From assembly GCA_020744425.1 (NCBI GenBank), contig JAGMUV010000012.1, positions 558,001-622,000 of the forward strand: a stretch of 64,000 nucleotides of DNA, in the 5' to 3' direction. The notes under the pieces are model-generated. The model saw only the letters and a program-made list of their open reading frames with translations, was not told the DNA's origin and did not search any database. Source of the DNA: Dactylonectria macrodidyma. Its lineage: Eukaryota; Ascomycota; Sordariomycetes; Hypocreales; Nectriaceae. Shown piece by piece: positions 40,260 to 49,255 of the stretch. Position 1 is the first letter of the stretch, and each line of letters begins with the position of its first letter. Both the position numbers and the translations under genes were made by a program.

Positions 40260-41117
40260 ATGAAGCGCCTTATCGAAGCCAGTCTGTCATGCTCGAGGAG
40301 AAGCTTCATCTCCGTCGCGTTGCGGAGGCCTTCCTCAGCGGCCCTCTACTTACGCCGTGACGCATCACGACAAGCTCCTCTATCAACGCATACCCGAGAT
40401 GACATGTCCGAGCGAATCACGTCCTCCATGACAGCCAAGTCAAAGGAGCAGCCCCCAGGCGATCATCAAAACAAAGAATATTCCTTCGGCGCGGGCTTCC
40501 TCTACTCCCTCGGCCAAGTATACCAGGAAACATACCAACAGCCCCTCCCGCCAACCCAACTACATCAAATTGAAGCCGAAGCCAAAGCTATCATGCACCA
40601 GCTTGGCGACACGGGTGGCCCATCTACCCCCCGCGCCATCAACGTCGAGTTTACCGCCTACATGGTATCCCCTTACCGCGTCCTCAAAGCCAGCGGCATA
40701 TCCGTCCCGCAGATCCGCAGTCTGCTCGAGGATGCCCTCAAGCAGACCATGGCGTGGTACTCGCAGTATGTGCGCGAACAGCTCGACTCTTCGCCCGACG
40801 CGTTCGCGAGCCTCGTGCGGGGCTCGAAGGACAAGGAGGAGAACTTTTACGTCGAGGGGGATTTCCAGCTCCGACGGGCGCGCGACCTGCCGGACTCGTA
40901 TAGCTTGGAGGTCCACGGCTGCTGGTACATGAAGACGCTGGAGCAGCTCGGCGCGCGCGAGATTGGGCCGAGTTTCTGCGCTTTTGACAGGAGCTGGTAT
41001 GATAGTATTGATCCAGAGCGGCATGGGGCTAAGTTTACGAGGCCGAGCACCATTGCCGAAGGCGCTGATCGGTGTCGCTTCAACATAGATCGTGTAAAAA
41101 AGACGGGAGAGGATTAA
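40260..41117 (+). CDS. L-2-amino-thiazoline-4-carboxylic acid hydrolase-family protein
   Basis: 285 residues, intronless. The C-terminal domain carries the family block SLEVHGCWYMKTLEQLGARE, then GPSFCAFDRSWYD with the cysteine expected at the active site, and FTRPSTIAEGADRCRFNI. Bacterial members open the thiazoline ring in cysteine synthesis; fungal members mostly have unknown substrates. The first 48 residues are rich in Arg and Ser with a single acidic residue at position 6, like a mitochondrial presequence. If they are not translated, ATG 40404 (MSERITSSM) would be the start. The Gypsy insertion ends 292 bp upstream and may have displaced promoter elements. Confidence 0.78.
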   Translation: MKRLIEASLSCSRRSFISVALRRPSSAALYLRRDASRQAPLSTHTRDDMSERITSSMTAKSKEQPPGDHQNKEYSFGAGFLYSLGQVYQETYQQPLPPTQLHQIEAEAKAIMHQLGDTGGPSTPRAINVEFTAYMVSPYRVLKASGISVPQIRSLLEDALKQTMAWYSQYVREQLDSSPDAFASLVRGSKDKEENFYVEGDFQLRRARDLPDSYSLEVHGCWYMKTLEQLGAREIGPSFCAFDRSWYDSIDPERHGAKFTRPSTIAEGADRCRFNIDRVKKTGED

Positions 41118-42631
41118 GTCTGCAGTTGTTCTGGATGCCGAGAGAACTATAGCGTCGCATTCGCATATCTAGGTTGTGTACCTGGTTTTGGAAAACCCTA
41201 CTCTTCTAATTCGACTTTTACATAACTGAGGACCTTTTGATTTCCTGTTTCCATCTCATTATGTGGGCTGGGTATTTGGCTTGCACTGTTGATCCCGCTG
41301 TTGGCCTTTTTAGCTGCTAAACCTATAGTTCCTTACCTCTTGATCGCGACTCACAAACTCGCCATGGTCTTTCCGTCACTGGAAAATAGAGCCATGAAAT
41401 CAACAGGGAGATCTTGAAGCTCCTTGCACAAATTCGCTCGTGTTGAGCTTTAACATATGGTAACCAGTGGGGGTGGAATGCCATATTGATGAAGGCCGCT
41501 CTATTCAGCTTCAAGCGTGCCCTCTTCTTCTTCATCACCACGTTGCGGAAACGCCAGTGATGAAAGCGTAAACTAAGCTAGTAAACCAATAGAGTAATAT
41601 CAATATTCCCTAGGCGGTTTTGGCCCAGGAGATAGCCATAGTCATGATAACGTCGTAGCTTTGGCGCGTGTCATGCAACTATTCCCAAGTCACGGAGCTT
41701 TGCTACTCCAATAGGCCCAATTCTGTGACCAGAGTCCGATAGCTTGGCGATCAAGCGGTATTCCTTCTTAATACCAGTAAATTACCCGGATTGATATCGC
41801 CATGGACTATCTCAAGTCTATAAATCGTCGAGAGCCTGGCTGTAACATCTTCGGTCATCAGAGTTAGTGTGTGGAATTACTATGAACTTGGACTTGGCTT
41901 GGCATACGACATGCTCTATTGGCAAATACAACCGCATGCTTCTTAAAAGCTTTACTACCACCCAATTACCTTATTTACCATCATCCGGTGTCGCTTGCAC
42001 TCGGCCAGACAAAGTTGAGATACACCTACTGCACACCAGGGATATACCTGGTTTGCTTCAGATGTAACTTCAAAGTGTGACTTATAAGGTAGGTTAATAG
42101 CCTAGGTAGATAAATAATACATGCTGCTACCCGAGGTAATTACTGATATAAAGTATATTAAACGAGTGGCATACTCTCCCATATAATCTTCTGAGTGATT
42201 GATGTATCTTAATTTTCCTAATTAATGACTTTTTTCCTACTTAGTGACCCCTCCTTGTATAAGGAATGAGTCCAAGGGGGCCGCTTTTAAGGCCCCCTGA
42301 GTTCTTACTTTAGCGTACCTTAGGAAGTGCAATCGAGCGCGTCGGATCTACTGGTCAAGTGAGGCAGTGCTGATCAGCAGATGAGAAAGAATATAGGGCT
42401 TTTAGAAGATGTAAATAATAAACTTGGGAATTTTATGTAGCCTAGTATACCTGACCTTATAATAGTAGTCCTCTCAATTGCAATAAATTTTATTTGTTTA
42501 TTTATTGGTCCTCCGTAACGAATAATCTATGTCAGACGGAGGATAGACTATAAATGCGCTGCCTGCAAAAGAAATTCCCCTTTGCTGCAGCAGTATTGTA
42601 ATAGTATACTTCTAAGAATAACTTATCTTCC
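41118..42631. other. Intergenic, AT-rich, no gene recognised
   Basis: The part after 41850 is markedly AT-rich. Short hairpins are seen at about 42271-42293 (GGGGGCC/GGCCCCC) and 42510-42555 (TCCTCCGT/ACGGAGGA); they could be ends of small decayed repeats. No coding signal. Confidence 0.55.
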
Positions 42632-42890
42632 TTAAGATGTAGGACTTTGCTGAGAGGCTTCTGGAATGGCAGGTATCCACTTCAAACGGGATGGAGCATA
42701 ACCTTCCAGGCTTGGTTTCGCATTGTTAAGAATGCCAGAATCATCTAAGGTACCAGCCTTTATGATTTTCAGATTTGGGAAGGAGTCGCCGTCTGGAAAG
42801 GGCGTAGTTCCACAGTCCCCACAAAAGTAGCTTGTGATATTATTGCCGCTGTCGGCCCTCTTCGCGAAGGTTTTTGGGGATCCGGAGATA
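42632..42890 (-). pseudogene. GFA-family (glutathione-dependent formaldehyde-activating enzyme-like) C-terminal fragment
   Basis: The minus strand encodes GSPKTFAKRADSGNNITSYF, CGDCGTT and IIKAGTLDDSG, the C-terminal half of a GFA/CENP-V-like zinc domain. The frame ends at 42632. Upstream at about 42890 it is cut off and joined to TPR-coding sequence on the other strand. The N-terminal zinc-binding half is missing. Confidence 0.65.
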
Positions 42891-42894
42891 AGTT

Positions 42895-43433
42895 TGAAGC
42901 ATCTTCTTGGAGAGGAGCATCCCGACACGCTAACCAGCATGAACAACTTGGCGTCGACGTATAGGAACCAAGGGCGATGGAAGGAGGCGGAACAGCTACA
43001 TGTGCGAGTGATGGAGACGAGGAAGAAGATTCTTGGACATAAGCATCCCGATACGCTGACCAGTATGGCCAATCTGGCGTCGACGTATAGGAACCAAGGG
43101 CGATGGAAGGAGGCGGAAGAGCTACATGTGCAAGTGATGGAGACGAGGAAGAAGATTCTTGGTGAGGAGCATTCCGACACGCTAACCAGCATGGCCAACC
43201 TGGCGGCGACATTTTGGAACCAAGGCCGATGGAAGGAGGCGGAAGAGCTACAGGTGCAAGTAATGGAGACGACGAAGACGGTGCTTGGAGAGGAGCATCC
43301 CGACACGCTGACCAGCATGGCGAACCTAGCAGCGACATACAGGGACCAAGGGCGATGGAAGCAGGCGGAAGAGCTACAGGTGCGAGTGATGGAGACGACG
43401 AAGAGAGAGAGAGAGAGAGAGAGATGTATTTAA
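42895..43433 (+). pseudogene. TPR (kinesin-light-chain-type) repeat fragment
   Basis: Four tandem 42-residue repeats, each a 126-bp unit, read LGEEHPDTLTSMANLASTYR NQGRWKEAEEL (written in two parts). They start near 42910, 43036, 43162 and 43288. These repeats form the C-terminus of fungal NB-ARC/TPR or kinesin-light-chain-like proteins. There is no start domain, and the frame ends in an (AG)n microsatellite (about 43402-43422) followed by a stop. It is a fragment and not a likely complete gene. Confidence 0.65.
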
Positions 43434-43702
43434 CGCCAAGGGAGCGGAGGATAGACATTGCATATTCAAGCAATGACATACTACCCTAGCTGTCTAGGTT
43501 AACTACCTACAGTAGCCTCATTGTTCCTAATTCCTCGCCAACGTTGTATAGTAGTATTCCTAAAGGTTTATAATATGCCATCTCAGAAATAACAGCTTAA
43601 ACCTGGCCTGTTCCTCCTTCCGCCCATAGGCCATTCTTCAGCTATGGAACTCCATCAAGATATGTGGCGACCAAGTCAGATTTGATATCCACTACTAACG
43701 TC

Positions 43703-44001
43703 CTAGAGTCTCTTACGGTTTTTAAGTTTTGTAGAGTAATGTACCTGTAGACTCTCGACGGACCGCCCGGGATAGGACTCACTGAACCGCTGGTGAATCT
43801 CGGGCCACGCCAGCATCTCCCTGCCTTCCTTTAACTCGATGAGACGATCATCTTCCCGTGGGGTATATTTGGCTCTTGGAGCTGAAGCTCGTTTGGCCTT
43901 GGCCGTCGTCTGTGTTGAGGGTGAATCAACCCGATCCCGAACGGTGCTGCTAGCATGCCCACGCTTTGTATAAGGAGTCCAGTCGAACTGTAACTGGAAA
44001 G
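43703..44001 (-). pseudogene. Myb/SANT-like DNA-binding domain fragment
   Basis: The minus strand encodes KYTPREDDRLIELKEGREML, AWPEIHQRF and PGRSVESLQVHYSTKL, a single SANT/Myb repeat of the fungal type, preceded by a basic linker. The 5' side is cut by the hAT element at 44002. The stop is at 43703. A remnant of a transcription-factor-like gene. Confidence 0.6.
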
Positions 44002-46719
44002 CAGACATCTCAGTAATCAATATATATTTATTGTTATGGGCATATTTATTGTTATGCTTATCCATATCGATAACAATATGGACGGTGCCAATAAATATAT
44101 ATTGTTAAGTATTAATAATATGACCCATTATTTTCCAGCGTCAATTTACCAGCGTGTTTCAGGTTAATTGCAGTCCAGCACGTGTTTTGCTGCTGCCTAG
44201 CAGGCCTCTCGGTCTTTGTGTCTCCTGGCAGCGGAAGCTGTTTGCTGCCTCGGAATCATCGTCACGTCGGTTAAGTACGCAGCTTGAAATACGCCAGCGA
44301 CATATCTCTAACGACGACAATGGACGTCAGCGTATCCTCACTGGCCCAATCCAGCGCCACATCCAGCTCTTCCTCCGTTCTACCCTCTGACAGCGCCTCA
44401 CAATTTGCCAGCACACTATCAGAACCCGAGACATCTTCAACTGAGCATACGGTCAAGAGAAGGAAACTGAGAGCCATAGCAACATGGGATCACTTTCGAG
44501 AAGCTCAAGGCGACGAGCCACGCGCAATCAGCGGCAATTTACTCCACTACTGCAAGCGTTGTCGCAATCCATCTTGGTCAACCCACATATCTGGTAATGC
44601 CCGCTATCACCTCGAAAAGGCTCATCACATACTTGTTCGAGAGGATTCAAACTCTCAAAACAAGCGTCAGCTAGCCATCGAAAATGCTTTCGCAAGAACA
44701 ACCGCTAAGCAGCTGCAGCAAGTCAGAGAGCATGAAAGGAACACTCTGCGGAGTGTAATCAACGTCGACGCCTTTCGAGAGGCACAGATGCTACTGTCCG
44801 CTCATAGGCATCTGCCGCTGAACTTTGTAACGTGGCCAGAATATCAGGCACTTCTAACCGCGGTAAATCCCGCCGTTCAAGAGTTCCTGACTGATTCTGG
44901 TAACACGGTTGCAGCAGACTTGGATAGGGCATTCGATGCGCATCAACAATCCGTTAAGAAATGGCTAGAACATTCCTAGAGCCTCGTACACATTGCTATG
45001 GATGTATGGTCTTCTCCTCAGCGCAAGGCATATGTGGCTGTTCACGCATAATGGGTTGACGAGGCCTATAAACCCCGTAAAGCATTGTTAGGGCTACTAA
45101 ACCTCCGCTGCTCTCACGCTGGCGCGGCAATGACTCCTCATTTGATGGAGATTATCCGAAAATACCACTTAGCACTCTGAATCGGGTACTTCACTGGGGA
45201 TAATGACTCGAAAACCGATACCTGTCTCCGCCAACTTGCTGTTGAGCTGTCACAAGAGTACGGGCTTACATTTGATCCCGTATCCTCTCGAACACGATGT
45301 GCCGGCCACATCATTAACTTGTCCCTTCAAGCCTTTCTTTTTGCAACTAGCGAGGACGCTCTGCAGGCCGCAATTGAATAGGCGTAAGATGAGGCGAACG
45401 ATATAACGGTTTTAGACGCGTTGCATGACCGGATTCAGTCGAATACTTGCCAAAAGAGTCACGGAAGGCGCAACAAACGCAACGACACTGCTGGCTGGCG
45501 GAGTATCGGCCCAATGGGTAAACTTCATAACATTGCGGTGTTCATCCGTAATTCCACGGTGCGTAACGATGCATGGGATGACATTGCAGGAAAGGCGCTT
45601 GGAATTGACAATGTTACTCGTTGGAACTCATGGTTCAAATTACTGGATGCGGCTATAAGCCAAGAGGGTCCATTATCAATATTCCTCAACCAATACTACG
45701 AGGAGCTGGAGGGTGACATCCTCACGCACGATGATTGGCAAGTACTCAAAATGACCCACGAGTTCTTGTAGCCGTTTTACCAGGCGACCTTGGAGTAGCA
45801 AATGGAGTGGGCATCAATAGATCAGGTGCTAGAGAACATGGATATTCTCTTCCTGCAGTTCGAGAATGCCAAGGTAAGTCATGGAAGGGCAGTGCGATCT
45901 ATTGCCGGACTTGTAGTAATTTTAGAGCAGGTCAAATACGCCTACAACGCGCGTATGGTTAATTCCGTTCACATGGGCTGGTGGGTTCTCTCGAAGTATT
46001 ATGAAGAGAGTGACAAAAACCCCATATATGCCACGGCATTATTGCTCCATCCAGAAAAACGCCGGAGGTACCTTGACCGCCACTGGGCAGAGGAATGGCG
46101 ACAGACCGCCATTGCTGGCGCACGACGGCATTGGGCGAAGTACAAGGACCGACCACTCTCGTCGGACTCCACGGCTCGGTTGAGTAACGAACGACGGGAA
46201 GTAACACCGTACGAGCGTATCAAGCAGTCAATGAGTGTCTTGGATGAACCTGACGACGAGGATGAATTCGAAAAATTCGTCAATTCTCCGCCAAGACATA
46301 TGACGACAAACACGCCGCTTGAATGGTGGTGCCGAGAAGAACAGAGGATTGAGTATCCACGCTTACACCAAATGGCTATTGACATACTAAGTGTACCGGC
46401 GATGTCAGACGACCCAGAACGGGTATTCTCTTGTGCAAGGCGGACAATTTCCTGGGACAGGGCACGACTCTCGGCCGATACCATCGAGAAGCTGCAATGC
46501 CTGAGCAATTGGGTGAAGAATGACTTGATCCGCAAACTCTACGTTGCAATAGACGACGAGATAATGGGTGTCGCAGGCGACGACGACGACATCCCTGACC
46601 CCTCAGTACTATATTAATCATTATTGATAAGCTTAACAATAGATATCAATATTGGGCCATAATTATAAATACATAACAATATGTCAAAATTATGTATTTA
46701 TTTATTATTGAGATGTCTG
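44002..46719 (+). mobile_element. hAT element with RIP-like nonsense mutations
   Basis: The ends are CAGACATCTCAGTAAT (44002-44017) and the complement of CAGACATCTCAATAAT (46704-46719). AT-rich subterminal repeats of the TATTGTTA(A/T)GCTTATC kind follow inside both ends. The CAG start fits hAT. The 8-bp flanks differ (CTGGAAAG and ACGGGGAC), so one or both flanks have been rearranged since insertion. Confidence 0.78.
44320..46617 (+). pseudogene. hAT transposase with seven in-frame stops and no frameshift
   Basis: One frame of 766 codons runs from ATG 44320 to TAA 46617. It holds a BED-type zinc finger (LHYCKRCRNPSWSTHISGNA ... LEKAHH), the catalytic region (HIAMDVWSSPQRKAYVAV and FTGDNDSKTDTC), TRWNSWFKLLDAAI, and the C-terminal dimerisation block (LSVPAMSDDPERVFSCARR). 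Stops are at 44977 (TAG), 45049 (TAA), 45178 (TGA), 45379 (TAG), 45385 (TAA), 45769 (TAG) and 45796 (TAG). Each is one C-to-T step from CAG, CAA or CGA. There is no frameshift over 2.3 kb, so inactivation was by point mutation only. Confidence 0.88.
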
Positions 46720-47333
46720 ACGGGGACATCTTAAACACTCAGCCATACCTCACTCAATTCTTCTCTTTTCGCCCAGTCACGCGTAAATTGAAGCCGCTGA
46801 GCTGCATCTTCCTTTCGTAAAAAGATCCTCTTTCTCGCTTGCCATTTGCGTAAGTTGATCTCATTTAAAGCCCGGCGTACAGTCGTCGCGCTCACCCCAA
46901 GACTCAGGTCATCTACCAGATCTTTTCTTGAGACACCTTCATCCTGTCGTACAGCATGAATAATAGCCCTTTTCGCCCGAGGCGTCAGGCTTGGAGGCCG
47001 CCCGGACTGAGGGCTAGGATCGATTGATCCGGTTGTCTCGAGCCGTTGAAGCAGACGGCTGATTGTGGCCGTCGTGACCCCAAAACGCGTCGCGACTACA
47101 CTCCTTTTTTCTCCAGCTTGCACGGCCGCAATAATAGCCGCACGAAGCTCGGGGCTAGTTCTTTGTTTTCATTGGCGATTTCCGGATATTATGGTCCCGA
47201 AAGATTGTAAATTGGACGTCATAATAAAAAGTTGTGGGATGTTGAAGATGAAGGAGCAAAAAACGCGGTTCGGATCCTTGACGCTGGTCGCGAAAAAGTC
47301 GCGTGGCGTTGCAAGACTTTTGGAACCCCGCTG
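46720..47333 (-). mobile_element. Truncated Tc1/mariner element
   Basis: The right end looks like a Tc1/mariner terminus: CAGCGGGGTTCCAAAAGTC on the minus strand from 47333, followed outside by TA (47334-47335). Only the 5' part of the transposase gene remains; the other end is lost at the junction with the hAT element at 46719. Confidence 0.6.
46731..47123 (-). pseudogene. Tc1-type transposase, N-terminal part only
   Basis: About 130 residues. Paired helix-turn-helix motifs (FGVTTATISRLLQRL and SLGVSATTVRRALNEI) with the GRPPSLTPRAKRAII linker between them are typical of Tc1/Tc3 DNA-binding domains. The frame ends at a TAA right where the catalytic domain (first DDE aspartate) should begin. 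Confidence 0.75.
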
Positions 47334-47429
47334 TACTAGACCTAGCTATAAGAGAGCTACTAGAGAAAAAGGGAAAAAGGCAGGCCAGAGATCAATACAG
47401 TCACCAGCATCATTCCTACTAGCTAGCTG

Positions 47430-48075
47430 CTATCTTGCAGCGTGTCTGCCCTCTTCACTCCCTCGTGTGCAACCAGCCTTGACAGTCTGCCTACTGCCTT
47501 CTTCGTACGTGATAGTGCCTGGTGCCAAAGTGTTTGTGAGGTTATAGTCTTCCATAATTTCGACGAGATTTTCTGCCTCTGCCTCTGTTCTAGGGACATG
47601 GGAGCCCCCCCACAACTCATGATGCAGGTTGAAGTCTCCGATTAGTATCTGCTGTTTGTCGAGCCGAGTCGAGCACCCTTCGCAGTTGAGGTAGTGCGCT
47701 TCGCCTATTTTCCGCCGTTTGGTCGGGGTTGTAAATGTTATGTATCTTGACCTCTCTCATCTCGTCTCCTTGTCCTAAGGTCATCGTTACTGTGCAAAGA
47801 TCCCGACTGGGCGGCTCGAATTGCCACTTTGAATGATCGAGACGTTTGTTAATATACAAGCACACCCTTACTGGGCTTCCTCCTTCATTTTGGGGGTAGC
47901 ATAGATGAAACTGGTCTTTTGCCGGATGGTGTGTGGTGTCCATGAAAGAATTCGCCCATGGTTCTTAGATGGCAAGGATGTCGAACTCCATCACCTTTGG
48001 GTCCCGTAATAGGGTAGCCATAACGATATCTCTCGATTTTCTAACGTTATACTGTAATATTGAGAGTGATTTCAT
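47430..48075 (-). pseudogene. LINE ORF2 endonuclease fragment
   Basis: From ATG 48075 the translation starts MKSLSILQYNVRKSRDIVM and reaches FDILAI, a TAA, then EPWANSF: the exonuclease-endonuclease-phosphatase signature with the catalytic 'QEPW' glutamine turned into a stop (CAA to TAA). A frameshift near 47620 precedes LIGDFNLHHELWGG, the second signature. The frame is lost after about 47490. The enzyme would nick target DNA; this copy cannot. Confidence 0.75.
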
Positions 48076-48138
48076 GCGTCTCATTCACGGTTGTCGACGT
48101 CCATGTTGTCCGCTTAGTAGGTGCTGTGTAGTCATACC

Positions 48139-48735
48139 CAGCGTTCTACATAAGTAAAGTAATTGCAAGTAAGTAACCAAGTAAGTAAGTAATAAGTAAG
48201 TAAGTAAGCCCGGCAGCCAAGTAAGTAAGTAAAGCCTCCAAGAACCAAGTAAGTAAGTAAGATCTAAGTAAGTGGGGCGAAACCGCAAGCCCCGCCCATC
48301 ACGCCCTGGTGGTTTTACAGCAGTAAGTTAATGAATGTTTTGGGTCGTAATTGCTCCAATGGTGACTTGGCCGCAAGACTCAGTTCCTCCGGTTGTTCAA
48401 TATGGCTATGGACTTACTTTCTATCTCAGACATGCCCAGCGAAAATGACCGTGTTTTCAGTGCCGCAAAGCTCACCATATCTTCACAAAGGAACGCCTTG
48501 CACGGGGTTACTGCGGAGGCATTGCAATGCCTCAGAAAGATTTCCTGGGCAAAGCCCAGGGTGGATCGGGATACCACGCTCTACGGTGATTGGCTATTGT
48601 ACATGGATCCACTTTACTTGCAAGTAAGTGAGTAAAGTAAGTAAATAGTTCGGGGTGGCAAGTAAGTAAGGATTTCGTTCGTAAGTAAGTAAGTAAGCCT
48701 GAAAAATTTACTTACTTTACTTATGTAGAACGCTG
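48139..48735 (+). mobile_element. Non-autonomous hAT element with AAGT subterminal arrays
   Basis: 597 bp with 24-bp inverted repeats that start CAGCGTTCTACATAAGTAAA, flanked by an exact 8-bp duplication GTCATACC (48131-48138 and 48736-48743). Both arms are long arrays of AAGTAAGTAAGT. The middle (48393-48635) still encodes the C-terminal hAT block (MAMDLLSISDMPSENDRVFS). It sits between ORF1 and ORF2 of the LINE. Confidence 0.92.
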
Positions 48736-49255
48736 GTCATACCAAGTTTACATCAAGGGCTTCCAATGCCCTTCTAGATGGCGTTATAATTCTTTGGGGC
48801 CATTGACTACCCGTATTGACTGTGATCTCATTCTCCACGTCGTTCAGGGGAGCTACGTTGCTCCCAGGATTAGCTCTCTTTTGCCCTCTCTTTATCGGTG
48901 ACCTGCTTCTTCCTTGCCGATTCTGCTGATTGCGACTAGGTACGAGGGATGGTGCTCTCTCCCGAATGGTTCGTCCGATCGGTTCCTCTTGAGTTCTCGC
49001 AGTTGGGTTCGCCTGGCTGATTGTCATACTGCTCTGTGGCACTAGGTGGTACCTAGGGCGTGCGGCGTAGGCGGATTTAACCTTGGCCATTTCATCTTTC
49101 CTGGTTGCACATTGGTTGCTCCATGCCTCATGTTCGCCTTTGCAGTTGGCGCACTTTCTAGGCACGCTCTTGTCAGACTTGACGGGGCATTCGCGGGACG
49201 CGTGTTCTTGAGCGCAGTAGCCGCATTTCGCTGTTGCCTTGCACTGGGTTCCTAT

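Noticed and set aside
40560..41024. 154-codon antisense frame in the ATC hydrolase-family gene
   Set aside because: Shadow of a G+C-rich coding region with a clear family match on the plus strand.
42769..43479. Long minus-strand frames across the TPR repeats
   Set aside because: Antisense of a tandem repeat; the Ser/Pro-rich product has no family pattern, while the plus strand gives clear TPR units.
48150..48290. AAGTAAGT arrays as a telomere-like or CRISPR-like array
   Set aside because: They are simple tetranucleotide arrays inside the inverted repeats of a hAT element with an exact 8-bp duplication; there are no spacers.
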